Below are positions 30,778 through 39,254 of a DNA stretch of 39,254 nucleotides, one piece after another. The first letter of the stretch is position 1. Each line of letters opens with the position of its first letter. Below the pieces are notes generated by a model. It was not told the DNA's origin and did no database searches. It saw only the letters and a program-made list of their open reading frames with translations. Source of the DNA: Methanomassiliicoccales archaeon UBA147 (GTDB lineage: Archaea > Thermoplasmatota > Thermoplasmata > SG8-5); NCBI GenBank assembly GCA_002496385.1, contig DAJR01000046.1, positions 5,868 to 45,121 on the forward strand, given 5' to 3'. A program made the position numbers and the translations under genes.

Positions 30778-31806
30778 ATGAAAGACCGGAAGGCCGCATT
30801 GACCGTTGCGATGATCGCCGCCCTGATGCTGGTAGGACTGTCAGCGAATGCCATCCATTACGGAGCGCCCCTCGCGCAGGCCGGAACCAGGGTGGGAGAG
30901 ATAGGTTGGCAGTACGATACCTTCGGCCAGAACCTCATGGTGAATGTGACGCCGGAATACATCACGACCTCTGACCGGATTACCGTTGTGGTGACATCAA
31001 AACTGACCGACGTGTGGATAAAGCAGGCCAGCATATACGGCGTGGTCTATCCGAAGGACAGCGTCCAGTTCCCGTTCTCCTTCCCGTTCCTCAGGATAAC
31101 CGACACACAGTTCAAGTGCGTCATCGAGCCATTCCCGCTGAACGGCTATGACATCGATTTTTATGTTGTCGTCTATGACTACTACTTCGAACCCATGGAC
31201 TCCAGGAATTTTGCGGCCTATTCCTACTCGGTCCAGGGCAGCGGCTGGAGGAATGAGACCTTTGACACGAACCTGCGCCTCGAGTACTGGCCTATGAAGG
31301 TCAATGCCAGCCAGGACGTTGAGATAACAATATCATCCATCAATGACATCACAATAAACGGTGCCAACTTGTATATCACCTATGTGACCCCGGAGGGCGA
31401 GGTACGCGAGGGCGGCTGGAACTTCTCGAAGACCAATGTGAATTCCACAGAGATGAAGAGAGTCATACCCGGGTTCCCTGCGGGCACGAACGTTACTTTC
31501 TGGGTCACCGCCTGGGACCAGTACAATTCCGTCATGACATCGAGGATGTACAACTATAGCGTAATGGGCATCGCGGAATACACGAATTTCCCGTTCGAGT
31601 ACACCGGAGAGAGCTCGGATAAAAGCCGTTGGGTGCCCGACGACAAGATCCTCATTCCGTTGGCCGGGATGTGCGCGCTGGGCATCCCTCTTTTCATCTA
31701 TATCTATGCCCTCAACCTGAAAAGGAAGAAGAGGGCTTCTGACATGCTGGTGGCCAAGAAGGAAGCCGCCGTGCCCGAACCTAAGGAGGTGAAGGAGGAT
31801 GGCTAA
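30778..31806 (+). CDS. Exported single-pass membrane protein, Ig-like outside domains
   Basis: The 342-residue protein has a signal peptide (AALTVAMIAALMLVGLSANA) and two beta-sandwich-like domains. Their cores are ITVVVTSKLTDVWIKQASIYGVV and VEITISSINDITINGANLYITYV, so the two halves look like repeats. A membrane helix (ILIPLAGMCALGIPLFIYIYAL) and a Lys/Glu-rich cytosolic tail follow. The ATG at 30778 is favoured by GAGGTG 7 nt upstream; the GTG at 30760 overlaps the preceding gene. It overlaps the next gene, encoding a membrane AAA protein, by 8 nt, so the two are likely translated together and may work as a complex. No known family is recognised. Confidence 0.7.
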   Translation: MKDRKAALTVAMIAALMLVGLSANAIHYGAPLAQAGTRVGEIGWQYDTFGQNLMVNVTPEYITTSDRITVVVTSKLTDVWIKQASIYGVVYPKDSVQFPFSFPFLRITDTQFKCVIEPFPLNGYDIDFYVVVYDYYFEPMDSRNFAAYSYSVQGSGWRNETFDTNLRLEYWPMKVNASQDVEITISSINDITINGANLYITYVTPEGEVREGGWNFSKTNVNSTEMKRVIPGFPAGTNVTFWVTAWDQYNSVMTSRMYNYSVMGIAEYTNFPFEYTGESSDKSRWVPDDKILIPLAGMCALGIPLFIYIYALNLKRKKRASDMLVAKKEAAVPEPKEVKEDG

Positions 31807-34456
31807 TGCCCAGATGATGAAACAAAAGGACAGCGTGGCAAGCATGCTGGGAAATGCGGTGGAGAGCGAGAGACGCTCGCCCTGGTTTCTGACTCCGCTG
31901 CTATTCTTCATACTGGGGGTGTTCGGCTCCACGTGGATACCGTTCTATCCGCTGTGGATGGTCTTCCTGGTCTCCCTGTTGGTCGCGGTTATCTCCATCA
32001 AGTTCCCGTACCTTTCCCTGGTCCTGTTAAGCGGCATAGTCTGCGCCGCGGCAGGATACCAGCTGCCCGAATTCGGGTTCTTCATGGTCCTGTTCATGCT
32101 GACCGCGCTCATCGTCTCGCTGTTCGAATGGAAACTTGGATACCTGGCGTTCCTGATGATCTTCCTTTCAAGGTTCGGGCTGTCCATGGTTGTGCCTGTC
32201 GTGGCGGCGACCATGCTCCCCCTCCTCCTGTCCATCGGCGTGCTCGTGATGGGTGGTGTATTCCTCACTTTCATGGTGACCTGCGGCAACATGACCGTGG
32301 CGGGGATGTTCGTGGGCCCGCAGCACACCTCGAGCTTCATGGTGTTCTTCGAACCGCCGGCCAGCGGTTTTACATTGGCTGACATCGGGACCGCGCTCCT
32401 CGGAATCCAGGAGACAGACCCGGACATAATCAGCAGCGTCGTGGGGGATAACCTTGGGCTTTCTGTCGCCCCGATAGTGCAGATATTCATCTTAGGTGTG
32501 GCGGTGTACCTGGTGCACAGATACTTCCACAGGGAGGTTCAGGATAGCAAGTACACGATACCGATGGCGTTGGTGCCGGCGGGAATAATCGCAGGCAGCT
32601 TTTTCGGCTTTTACATGACGCTGCTCGAGCCCGGCCAGGGCGGTTATTTTGCTGGCGCAATGCTCTTCGGTGCCGTCTTCAGTTCGATAATGCTCGGAAG
32701 GGCGGGCAGGGAATTCTTCCAGCCCTACTTCCAGAGCATCGAAAGGGAAGCAAGCATCGGCACCAGGATCTCTGACATGGAGAACCTCGGAAAGAGCAGC
32801 TTCGAGTTAGTCGGAGGTTTAGAGGATGTGAAGGAGGACCTGAAGGAATCCATCATGGTGCCCCTGCTCATGAGCGATGTTGCCCAGAAATACGGGATAG
32901 ACCCGCCGAAGGGGGTGCTCCTGTTCGGGCCCCCGGGCTGCGGGAAGACCCTTCTGATGAAGGCGCTTGCGAATGAGCTTCATGTCGAGATGGTGACTGT
33001 CAAATGTTCCGACATAATGTCAAAATGGTATGGGGAGAGCGAGACCAAGGTCGCGGACCTGTTCAGGATGGCGAAGGAAAGGAAGCCGTGCATAATATTC
33101 TTCGATGACCTGGAGGCCATGGCCAAGCACAGGGACCTGTATGCGGGCGACGATGTGACCCCGAGGCTTCTCAGCATCATCCTGGCAGAGCTGGACGGCA
33201 TGGACCATTCGGCCGGGATAATTCTCGTCGGCACCACGAACAAGCCCGAGATGGTGGACCCGGCGCTCCTGAGACCCGGAAGATTCGACAAAATAATCTA
33301 CGTGCCGCCGCCGGACATGGAGGAGAGAAAGGCCATCCTGGGCGTCCATCTTCAGGGACGGCCACTTGCGCCCGGGATTGTCCTGGACGAGGTGGCAGTG
33401 AAGTGCGAGAGGTTCAGCGGCGCGGACCTTGCCAACCTTGCCAGGGAGGCAGCGACAGTGGCCATGAAACGCGCCATAGATACTGGCCAGAATGCCGTGA
33501 TCACGGGCGAGGACCTGACCTATGTCGCTTCGGTCATCAAGCCGAGCATATCGCTTGCCATGCTCAAGACATACGAACTGCTCAAGCTGGACTTCGAGAG
33601 GAAGATGCACAAGGTGAAACGCGACGATGGGAGGCGCAGCGTGAGCTGGGATGATGTCGCCGGCGCCGACCGCCTGAAGAAAGATTTGCATGATTACATG
33701 CAGCTGCTCATCAAGGAACCGAAGGTCCTAGAGGACTTCCGACTGAAGACCGGAAGGGGCATGCTGCTGTTCGGACCGCCTGGCTGCGGCAAGAAGCATA
33801 TCATGAAGGCGGCGGCGAACAACCTGGACATCACAATTCAGGACATCAGCGCCACGGAACTCATAGGCGGCCAGACGCAGTTCACGCCGTCCATAAAGGA
33901 GATATTCTACAGGGCCAGGGAAGCGGCTCCGTCGATCGTCCTGATAGAGCACATAGATGTGATAGGCGCCAAGGACGTGATAGAGGACCCTGAGGCGGGC
34001 AAGGTAATGGGCCAGATACTTGCCGAGGTTGACGATGTCGATGCCAGGGAACACATTCTTGTGATAGCAACCACAAACTGCCCGCATCTGCTCCATTCGA
34101 GCCTACTGAGGCCTGGCAGATTCGACAAACTGTTCTACGTGCCCCCGCCCAACCTGGAGGCCAGGGAAAAGATATTCGGAATATACCTGAAGAACATCCC
34201 GCTTGCATCGGACGTCACTGAAAATACACTGAAGGAACTCGCGAAGAGAAGCGAGAATTACAGCAGCGCGGACATAGCCGCGATCGTGGACGAGGCGAAG
34301 CTCATGGCCGTCATCAATGCGCCCGATGTATCCAAGCGGGCAGTTTCGAAGGACAATCTGGTGGGGGCGCTGGAAAGGGTGGAGAGCTCGATATCCCCCG
34401 AGGACCTGGAGTCGTCCATGAACTTCATGAAAGTGTACAAAGCGAGGAAAACGTAA
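31799..34456 (+). CDS. Polytopic membrane protein with two Cdc48-like AAA modules, second module degenerate
   Basis: The 885-residue protein has about eight to nine membrane segments in residues 28-310, then two AAA modules facing the cytosol. D1 has Walker A GPPGCGKT (377-384), Walker B IIFFDD (432-437), sensor-1 GTTN and LLRPGRFD. Its second Walker B acidic residue is Asp rather than Glu. D2 has GPPGCGKK (659-666), with Lys where Thr/Ser should bind Mg, and IVLIEH (713-718) in place of hhhhDE, so it probably does not hydrolyse ATP. FtsH and archaeal Lon have one AAA module plus a protease domain, and Cdc48 is soluble; this combination fits neither. No protease motif (HEXXH or Ser-Lys) is visible. 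It may extract, thread or assemble membrane and surface proteins. Confidence 0.85.
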   Translation: MANAQMMKQKDSVASMLGNAVESERRSPWFLTPLLFFILGVFGSTWIPFYPLWMVFLVSLLVAVISIKFPYLSLVLLSGIVCAAAGYQLPEFGFFMVLFMLTALIVSLFEWKLGYLAFLMIFLSRFGLSMVVPVVAATMLPLLLSIGVLVMGGVFLTFMVTCGNMTVAGMFVGPQHTSSFMVFFEPPASGFTLADIGTALLGIQETDPDIISSVVGDNLGLSVAPIVQIFILGVAVYLVHRYFHREVQDSKYTIPMALVPAGIIAGSFFGFYMTLLEPGQGGYFAGAMLFGAVFSSIMLGRAGREFFQPYFQSIEREASIGTRISDMENLGKSSFELVGGLEDVKEDLKESIMVPLLMSDVAQKYGIDPPKGVLLFGPPGCGKTLLMKALANELHVEMVTVKCSDIMSKWYGESETKVADLFRMAKERKPCIIFFDDLEAMAKHRDLYAGDDVTPRLLSIILAELDGMDHSAGIILVGTTNKPEMVDPALLRPGRFDKIIYVPPPDMEERKAILGVHLQGRPLAPGIVLDEVAVKCERFSGADLANLAREAATVAMKRAIDTGQNAVITGEDLTYVASVIKPSISLAMLKTYELLKLDFERKMHKVKRDDGRRSVSWDDVAGADRLKKDLHDYMQLLIKEPKVLEDFRLKTGRGMLLFGPPGCGKKHIMKAAANNLDITIQDISATELIGGQTQFTPSIKEIFYRAREAAPSIVLIEHIDVIGAKDVIEDPEAGKVMGQILAEVDDVDAREHILVIATTNCPHLLHSSLLRPGRFDKLFYVPPPNLEAREKIFGIYLKNIPLASDVTENTLKELAKRSENYSSADIAAIVDEAKLMAVINAPDVSKRAVSKDNLVGALERVESSISPEDLESSMNFMKVYKARKT

Positions 34457-34457
34457 C

Positions 34458-34796
34458 ATGACAACAGTCCAGTGGATGCTGCTGGTGGCTGCGATTGCTT
34501 ATGTCTGTCTGTTGGCGGTCGCCCTCAAATATCCCAGGACGCGGGCGAACTGGACCCGCGAAAGGAGGGAGACGCTCCAGATTCTGATGAGCGCGACGAT
34601 TTTCCTTTTGCTTTTCTTCCTGCTTTGGTATGTCTCGGCGAACGTGGATTGGCCGGACGGGGTGACCGTTGCGGTTTGGGTGTGCGCCTTCGCATTCCTC
34701 GGCCTCCTGTTGATCGGGATATTCGCCCCGCACGGGACCAGGCTGAGGTTCGAGAAGAAGAAGAACCCGACCGCGCCCAATGATGACGACGATTGA
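34458..34796 (+). CDS. Small three-helix membrane protein
   Basis: The 112-residue protein has three membrane segments (WMLLVAAIAYVCLLAVAL, LQILMSATIFLLLFFLLWYV, VTVAVWVCAFAFLGLLLIGIF) and a polar end with a run of aspartates. It starts 1 nt after the stop of the membrane AAA gene, so it is the last gene of that operon and may be a subunit or adaptor of it. I recognise no family. Confidence 0.7.
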   Translation: MTTVQWMLLVAAIAYVCLLAVALKYPRTRANWTRERRETLQILMSATIFLLLFFLLWYVSANVDWPDGVTVAVWVCAFAFLGLLLIGIFAPHGTRLRFEKKKNPTAPNDDDD

Positions 34797-34831
34797 GGCC
34801 GGCGCAGAAGCGCGATGTGGCCGGCATGATA

Positions 34832-34840
34832 ATTCTTAAG
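34832..34840 (+). promoter_or_regulatory. TATA-like box for the acyl-CoA synthetase gene
   Basis: The sequence attcttaag lies about 25 nt before 34860 and 54 nt before the preferred GTG at 34890. Confidence 0.3.
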
Positions 34841-34889
34841 TACGCAATCGGGTTTTCCGGTGTTGGCCAGGGGCCGGGAGTGTTTGACC

Positions 34890-36533
34890 GTGCGAAAGAT
34901 ATCGGACGAGGACTATGATTTCGATTATGAGAAAGTGTATAAAAATTTCAAGTGGGACGTTCCCGAGTACTTCAATTTCGGATTCGATGTGGTGGACAGG
35001 AGGGCGTTGGACCGCACCAAGTCCGCGCTTCTCTCCATCCATGCGGACGGCTCGCATAGCTACCATACATTCTACGATCTGAGCGTGCAGTCCAACAAGT
35101 TCGCCAATGTCCTCATGAAGATGGGGTTGAAGAAGGGCGACCGTGTGCTCGTGATCCTGGAATCCACGCCGGAATGGTATATCGCCCTGCTGGGAATGTA
35201 CAAGGTTGGCGTGGTCCCCATGCCCGGCACTGTGCTCCTGACATCGAAAGACATCAAATACAGGGTCAACAGGGCGGAGGCGATTATGGTCATCACGGAC
35301 CTGAGCCACGTCGGCCGCGTGGAGCGGATAATGGACGAATGCCCCACCCTTAAGCACAAAATGATAGTTGATCACAAAGTTCTGGAATGGACCTCCTACA
35401 AAGAGGAAATGGACAAAACCCCGGAACACATTGACATGGCCAAAATCGAGAGGACGAAGAGTTCCGACCCCATGATGATCTATTTCACCTCGGGCACGAC
35501 AGGGCCGCCGAAGATGGTGCTGCATACCCATTCATACCCGATCGGGCACGAGGTCACCGGGAGGTACGCCCAGGCGCTCACACCCCACGACCTGCACTGG
35601 ACGATATCCGAGACAGGATGGGCAAAAGCCTCCTGGGGCAAGTTCTTCGGGCAGATGATTGTGGGCGCGGCCATCATCCAGTGGGAAACCCCGGGCCGTT
35701 TCGATGCCGATGGATTGCTCAATTACATGGACAAGTTCGGAGTCACGACTTTCTGCGCGCCGCCAACTGTCTACAGGATGTTGGTCCAGATGGACCTCTC
35801 CAAGTACGACCTCAAGCTTAGGCACTGCATGTCCGCGGGCGAACCGATGAACCCGGAGGTCATCAAGATATGGAAAGATAGGTTCGGCCTGGACATCTAT
35901 GATTTCTTCGGGCAGACCGAGACGGTCTGCGTGCTTTCGAATTACAAATCCCTGCCGATTAAGTACGGTTCAGTGGGAAAGCCAACGCCCGGCCATGACG
36001 TGAGAATCGTTGACGATGAGGGGAAGGAACTGCCCCCGAACCAGGAGGGGAACATCGCGATATACCTGGGAAACGGCTGGCCCCCGGGCCTCATGAAAGA
36101 GTACTGGCGCGACCCCGATGCCATGGCCAAGGCGTTCCACCATGACTTCTATTTCACAGGAGATAAAGCGTACCGCGACGAGGAGGGCTATTTCTGGTTC
36201 GTGGGGAGGGATGACGACGTCATCAAGTCCTCGGGATACAGGATAGGGCCGTTCGAGGTCGAGAGTGCGCTGATGGAGCATCCCGGTGTGGCAGAGTGTG
36301 CTGTCGTTGGCGCCGAGGACCCGGGAAAGACCCGTGGGATAGTGGTCAAGGCCTTCATCATACTGAAGAAAGGTTACATGCCGTCGGACAAGCTCACCAA
36401 AGAGATCCAGGAGCATGTGAAGACCACGACTGCACCGTACAAGTACCCAAGGATAATCGAGTACGTGACAGAGCTACCGAAGACCATATCCGGCAAGATA
36501 AAGAGGAACGAGCTGAGGGCCGGAGAGAAATAA
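34890..36533 (+). CDS. AMP-forming acyl-CoA synthetase (medium-chain/acetyl-CoA synthetase-like)
   Basis: The 547-residue adenylate-forming enzyme activates a carboxylic acid to its CoA thioester through an acyl-AMP. It has the P-loop motif YFTSGTTGPPKM, the A4/A5 region DLHWTISETGWAKASWGKFFG, DFFGQTET, FTGDKAYRDEEGYFWFVGRDDDVIKSSGYRIGPFEVE (split here: the GRDDDVIKSSGYRIG hinge and the GD Asp) and the C-terminal catalytic Lys in PKTISGKIKR. The family is the medium-chain/benzoate-like branch; the substrate is not predictable. The frame opens at a GTG at 34860. The GTG at 34890 (VRKISDEDYDFDYEKV) has GGGAG 9 nt upstream and is my choice, but the earlier start is consistent with a TATA box. 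Confidence 0.88.
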   Translation: MRKISDEDYDFDYEKVYKNFKWDVPEYFNFGFDVVDRRALDRTKSALLSIHADGSHSYHTFYDLSVQSNKFANVLMKMGLKKGDRVLVILESTPEWYIALLGMYKVGVVPMPGTVLLTSKDIKYRVNRAEAIMVITDLSHVGRVERIMDECPTLKHKMIVDHKVLEWTSYKEEMDKTPEHIDMAKIERTKSSDPMMIYFTSGTTGPPKMVLHTHSYPIGHEVTGRYAQALTPHDLHWTISETGWAKASWGKFFGQMIVGAAIIQWETPGRFDADGLLNYMDKFGVTTFCAPPTVYRMLVQMDLSKYDLKLRHCMSAGEPMNPEVIKIWKDRFGLDIYDFFGQTETVCVLSNYKSLPIKYGSVGKPTPGHDVRIVDDEGKELPPNQEGNIAIYLGNGWPPGLMKEYWRDPDAMAKAFHHDFYFTGDKAYRDEEGYFWFVGRDDDVIKSSGYRIGPFEVESALMEHPGVAECAVVGAEDPGKTRGIVVKAFIILKKGYMPSDKLTKEIQEHVKTTTAPYKYPRIIEYVTELPKTISGKIKRNELRAGEK

Positions 36534-36540
36534 CCGGCAA

Positions 36541-36549
36541 CATTTAATT
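36541..36549 (+). promoter_or_regulatory. TATA box for the CaCA exchanger gene
   Basis: The sequence catttaatt is centred about 27 nt before the GTG at 36572, supporting a leaderless GTG start. Confidence 0.45.
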
Positions 36550-36571
36550 CGCGTACGGGTATTCTCGGGCT

Positions 36572-37621
36572 GTGTTGGGTATTGCCGACCTCGGCCTTCT
36601 GGGCCTGGGCCTTCTGCTGCTCGTCAAAGGAGCTGACTTCCTGGTGGATTCCGCCTCCAGGATCGCGAAGCGGTTCGGCGTGTCGGACTTCATCATCGGC
36701 TTGACTATTGTGGCTGTCGGAACATCGATCCCTGAGCTTGCTGCCGCGATTTCGGCTTCCCTTGAGGGTGAAACCGGGTTCATAGTCGGGAACGTGATAG
36801 GCGCGAACCTTTCCAACATATGCCTGGTGCTCGGCATGACGGGGCTGTTCTCGGTTATCAGAAGCACGAACACCGGTCTGAAACGGGACGGCTTCATAAT
36901 GCTGGCTGTATTCCTGCTGCTATATCTTTTCATCATCCTGGGAAAATTGGGGATGCTCGGGGGCATACTGTTCATCGCAATTTTTGCGGCCTACCTGGCA
37001 TTCCTGAGCCGCGCGAAGGACGACCTCGGCACAGAGGGCGAATTTCACGGTTTCGTAAGATTCTTTGTGAAGTTCGAGTATGTCAGGGTCATCACCGGCC
37101 AGATACGCTCCGCCAAGATTGCATTCGAGCCGAAGCGCTTCAAAGGCCGGCCGTCAATGGCGAGGAGACAGCATGTCAAGGATGCGGCGCTGGTCGTACT
37201 GGGCATCGCAATGGTAATTGTCGGTGCGGAGTTGTTGATAGACGGGGCGGTGAGCATAGCGACCGACCTGCATGTAGGCTCGGGCGTGATAGGACTGACC
37301 ATCGTTTCGCTTGGGACCACGCTGCCGGAGATAACTGTCTCTGTAAATGCCGCCAGGAAACGTATCGAGGGGCTCGCACTGGGCAATACAATGGGATCCT
37401 GCGTCACCAATGTGCTCCTCGTCCTCGGCGTTTCGTCCTTGATCAGACCTTTGCCGTTCGACTGGACGACCGCGGCCTTTACCGCGCCGTTCATGATTAT
37501 GGCGGCCTCGGCATTGTTGGTCATGTTGTACCGCGGGCATATCGGCAGAAGGGGCGGGGCTTTCCTCGTGGGGCTCTACGGCCTGTTCATGTTCCTCCTG
37601 ATAGGGCTGTTCTCCCAATGA
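36572..37621 (+). CDS. CaCA-family calcium/cation exchanger (YrbG-like)
   Basis: The 349-residue membrane protein has two homologous halves with about ten membrane helices. Each half carries an alpha-repeat: GLTIVAVGTSIPELAAAISA...GNVIGANLSNICLVLG and GLTIVSLGTTLPEITVSVNA...GNTMGSCVTNVLLVLG. The G-T-S/T-x-P-E motifs bind the cations. Such proteins exchange Na+ or H+ for Ca2+ across the membrane. A polar loop of about 60 residues (about 150-205) joins the halves. The start is a GTG that would be leaderless. It appears to be a single gene with no operon partner, followed by the rRNA leader. Confidence 0.9.
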   Translation: MLGIADLGLLGLGLLLLVKGADFLVDSASRIAKRFGVSDFIIGLTIVAVGTSIPELAAAISASLEGETGFIVGNVIGANLSNICLVLGMTGLFSVIRSTNTGLKRDGFIMLAVFLLLYLFIILGKLGMLGGILFIAIFAAYLAFLSRAKDDLGTEGEFHGFVRFFVKFEYVRVITGQIRSAKIAFEPKRFKGRPSMARRQHVKDAALVVLGIAMVIVGAELLIDGAVSIATDLHVGSGVIGLTIVSLGTTLPEITVSVNAARKRIEGLALGNTMGSCVTNVLLVLGVSSLIRPLPFDWTTAAFTAPFMIMAASALLVMLYRGHIGRRGGAFLVGLYGLFMFLLIGLFSQ

Positions 37622-38071
37622 GCGGCGGCTGGCTGGAGGGGTTGATGGCAAGGCGGCGCACGTCTTCGTTTTCCAGTCAGGACTCTGCAAGCTTTAAATA
37701 CCACCTGTACTTTCGGGTCATTCCTGCTTGCGCAATGCCGGTATGGCACACTGCATGAGCTTGCGGCGCACGGCCGGCAGAAAAGGGGGTGCATAGCACG
37801 CTCGATGATTCTTGCCACTTCCAACGCCGCGGACAAATGGAGATTTGAGAAAAACCTCTACGAGGGCACTCTCATTTCTGACGTTCGATGACATGGTGAT
37901 ACTTGATCACCCGCTTGAATAAACCCAAGCGAAAGAGGTTGAATAAATCAACCTGCAGTGTAACTGGCTCACGCCAGATACACGCAATATATAACTCAAT
38001 AAGTGAGTTCGATTCGTCGGACTCATTGTGAGTTGGCAAATAGCCAATCCACAGGCACGGTCAATCATTCA
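37622..38071 (+). promoter_or_regulatory. Ribosomal RNA promoter and hairpin-rich leader
   Basis: No gene is seen in these 450 bases. Two TATA-like boxes lie at 37693-37700 (tttaaata) and 37985-37995 (caatatataac). Between them are hairpins: CGCTTG/CAAGCG (37912-37931), AGGTTG/CAACCT (37936-37954) and CTGGC/GCCAG (37964-37977). The first two share the same loop bases AATAAA. Two palindromes with half-site ACTCA/TGAGT follow the second box at 37993-38009 and 38021-38033, centred 26 bp apart. The hairpins may belong to pre-16S processing and the palindromes may be an operator; both are inference. Confidence 0.5.

Positions 38072-39254
<1,183 letters not shown>

Noticed and set aside
37622..37758. 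Short plus-strand ORF after the CaCA gene
   Set aside because: About 45 codons without hydrophobic or motif features, lying over a promoter. More likely the rRNA leader.

Overview
The window looks like archaeal chromosome, most probably from the phylum Thermoplasmatota. An archaeal 16S rRNA gene begins near 38072. Most genes have TATA-like boxes 25-29 nt before the start codon, which implies leaderless mRNAs. The protein set is archaeal: CoaBC with pantoate kinase, DUF357, a cis-prenyltransferase, an ER-type (Ser/His/Asp) signal peptidase and beta-helix surface proteins. I could not place it below class level by eye.

Layout. 67-4314: flavodoxin-like protein, SagB-type nitroreductase, P-loop kinase, small Cys-rich DUF3795 protein, V4R/DUF2378-like sensor and a radical SAM protein. 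4610-8545: a very large secreted protein joining a C25 (gingipain-like) peptidase to a beta-helix. 8823-10860: two-gene CoA operon (coaBC, pantoate kinase). 10948-13623: AT-rich AAA ATPase with TPR repeats. 13636-19782, minus strand: DUF357, a membrane protein, a methyltransferase, cis-prenyltransferase, a serC-like/serA/DUF1015 serine operon and a gamma-carbonic anhydrase-like protein. 19901-22547: small unknown gene, nadC and an overlapping SLC13/DASS carrier. 22600-23252: tRNA-Asp(GTC) inside short repeats made partly of pieces of itself. 23266-24585, minus strand: membrane zinc-ribbon protein, stand-alone RAM domain and a 2[4Fe-4S] ferredoxin too small for a standard ORF cutoff. 24704-34796: cell-surface block of a large Ig-like/beta-helix surface protein, type I signal peptidase, two secreted membrane-anchored proteins, a polytopic membrane protein with two AAA modules and a small membrane protein. 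34890-37621: acyl-CoA synthetase and a CaCA cation/Ca2+ exchanger. 37622-38071: hairpin-rich rRNA leader. 38072-end: 16S rRNA, truncated by the window.

Two places stand out. The first is the tRNA-Asp locus. Upstream are two 76-77-bp copies that begin with the tRNA 5' sequence and fold into long hairpins. Downstream are three units (132, 132 and 115 bp), each bounded by a copy of the tRNA 3' end and each containing nested inverted repeats. This resembles a tandem array of tiny elements at a tRNA attachment site, with no recombinase gene in the window. The second is the 28365-34796 surface/secretion block, centred on a Cdc48-like double AAA protein embedded in the membrane. Its second AAA module has lost key Walker A and Walker B residues. 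Its neighbours are a signal peptidase and two proteins with large outside domains and short cytosolic tails.

A third thread is a roughly 100-residue domain shared by the zinc-ribbon membrane protein (23266-24084) and the AAA-TPR protein (10948-13623). In the latter it is inserted between Walker A and Walker B. Two stretches without genes (8673-8765 and 27860-28170) are hairpin-rich and preceded by TATA boxes. I list them as unassigned RNA candidates.
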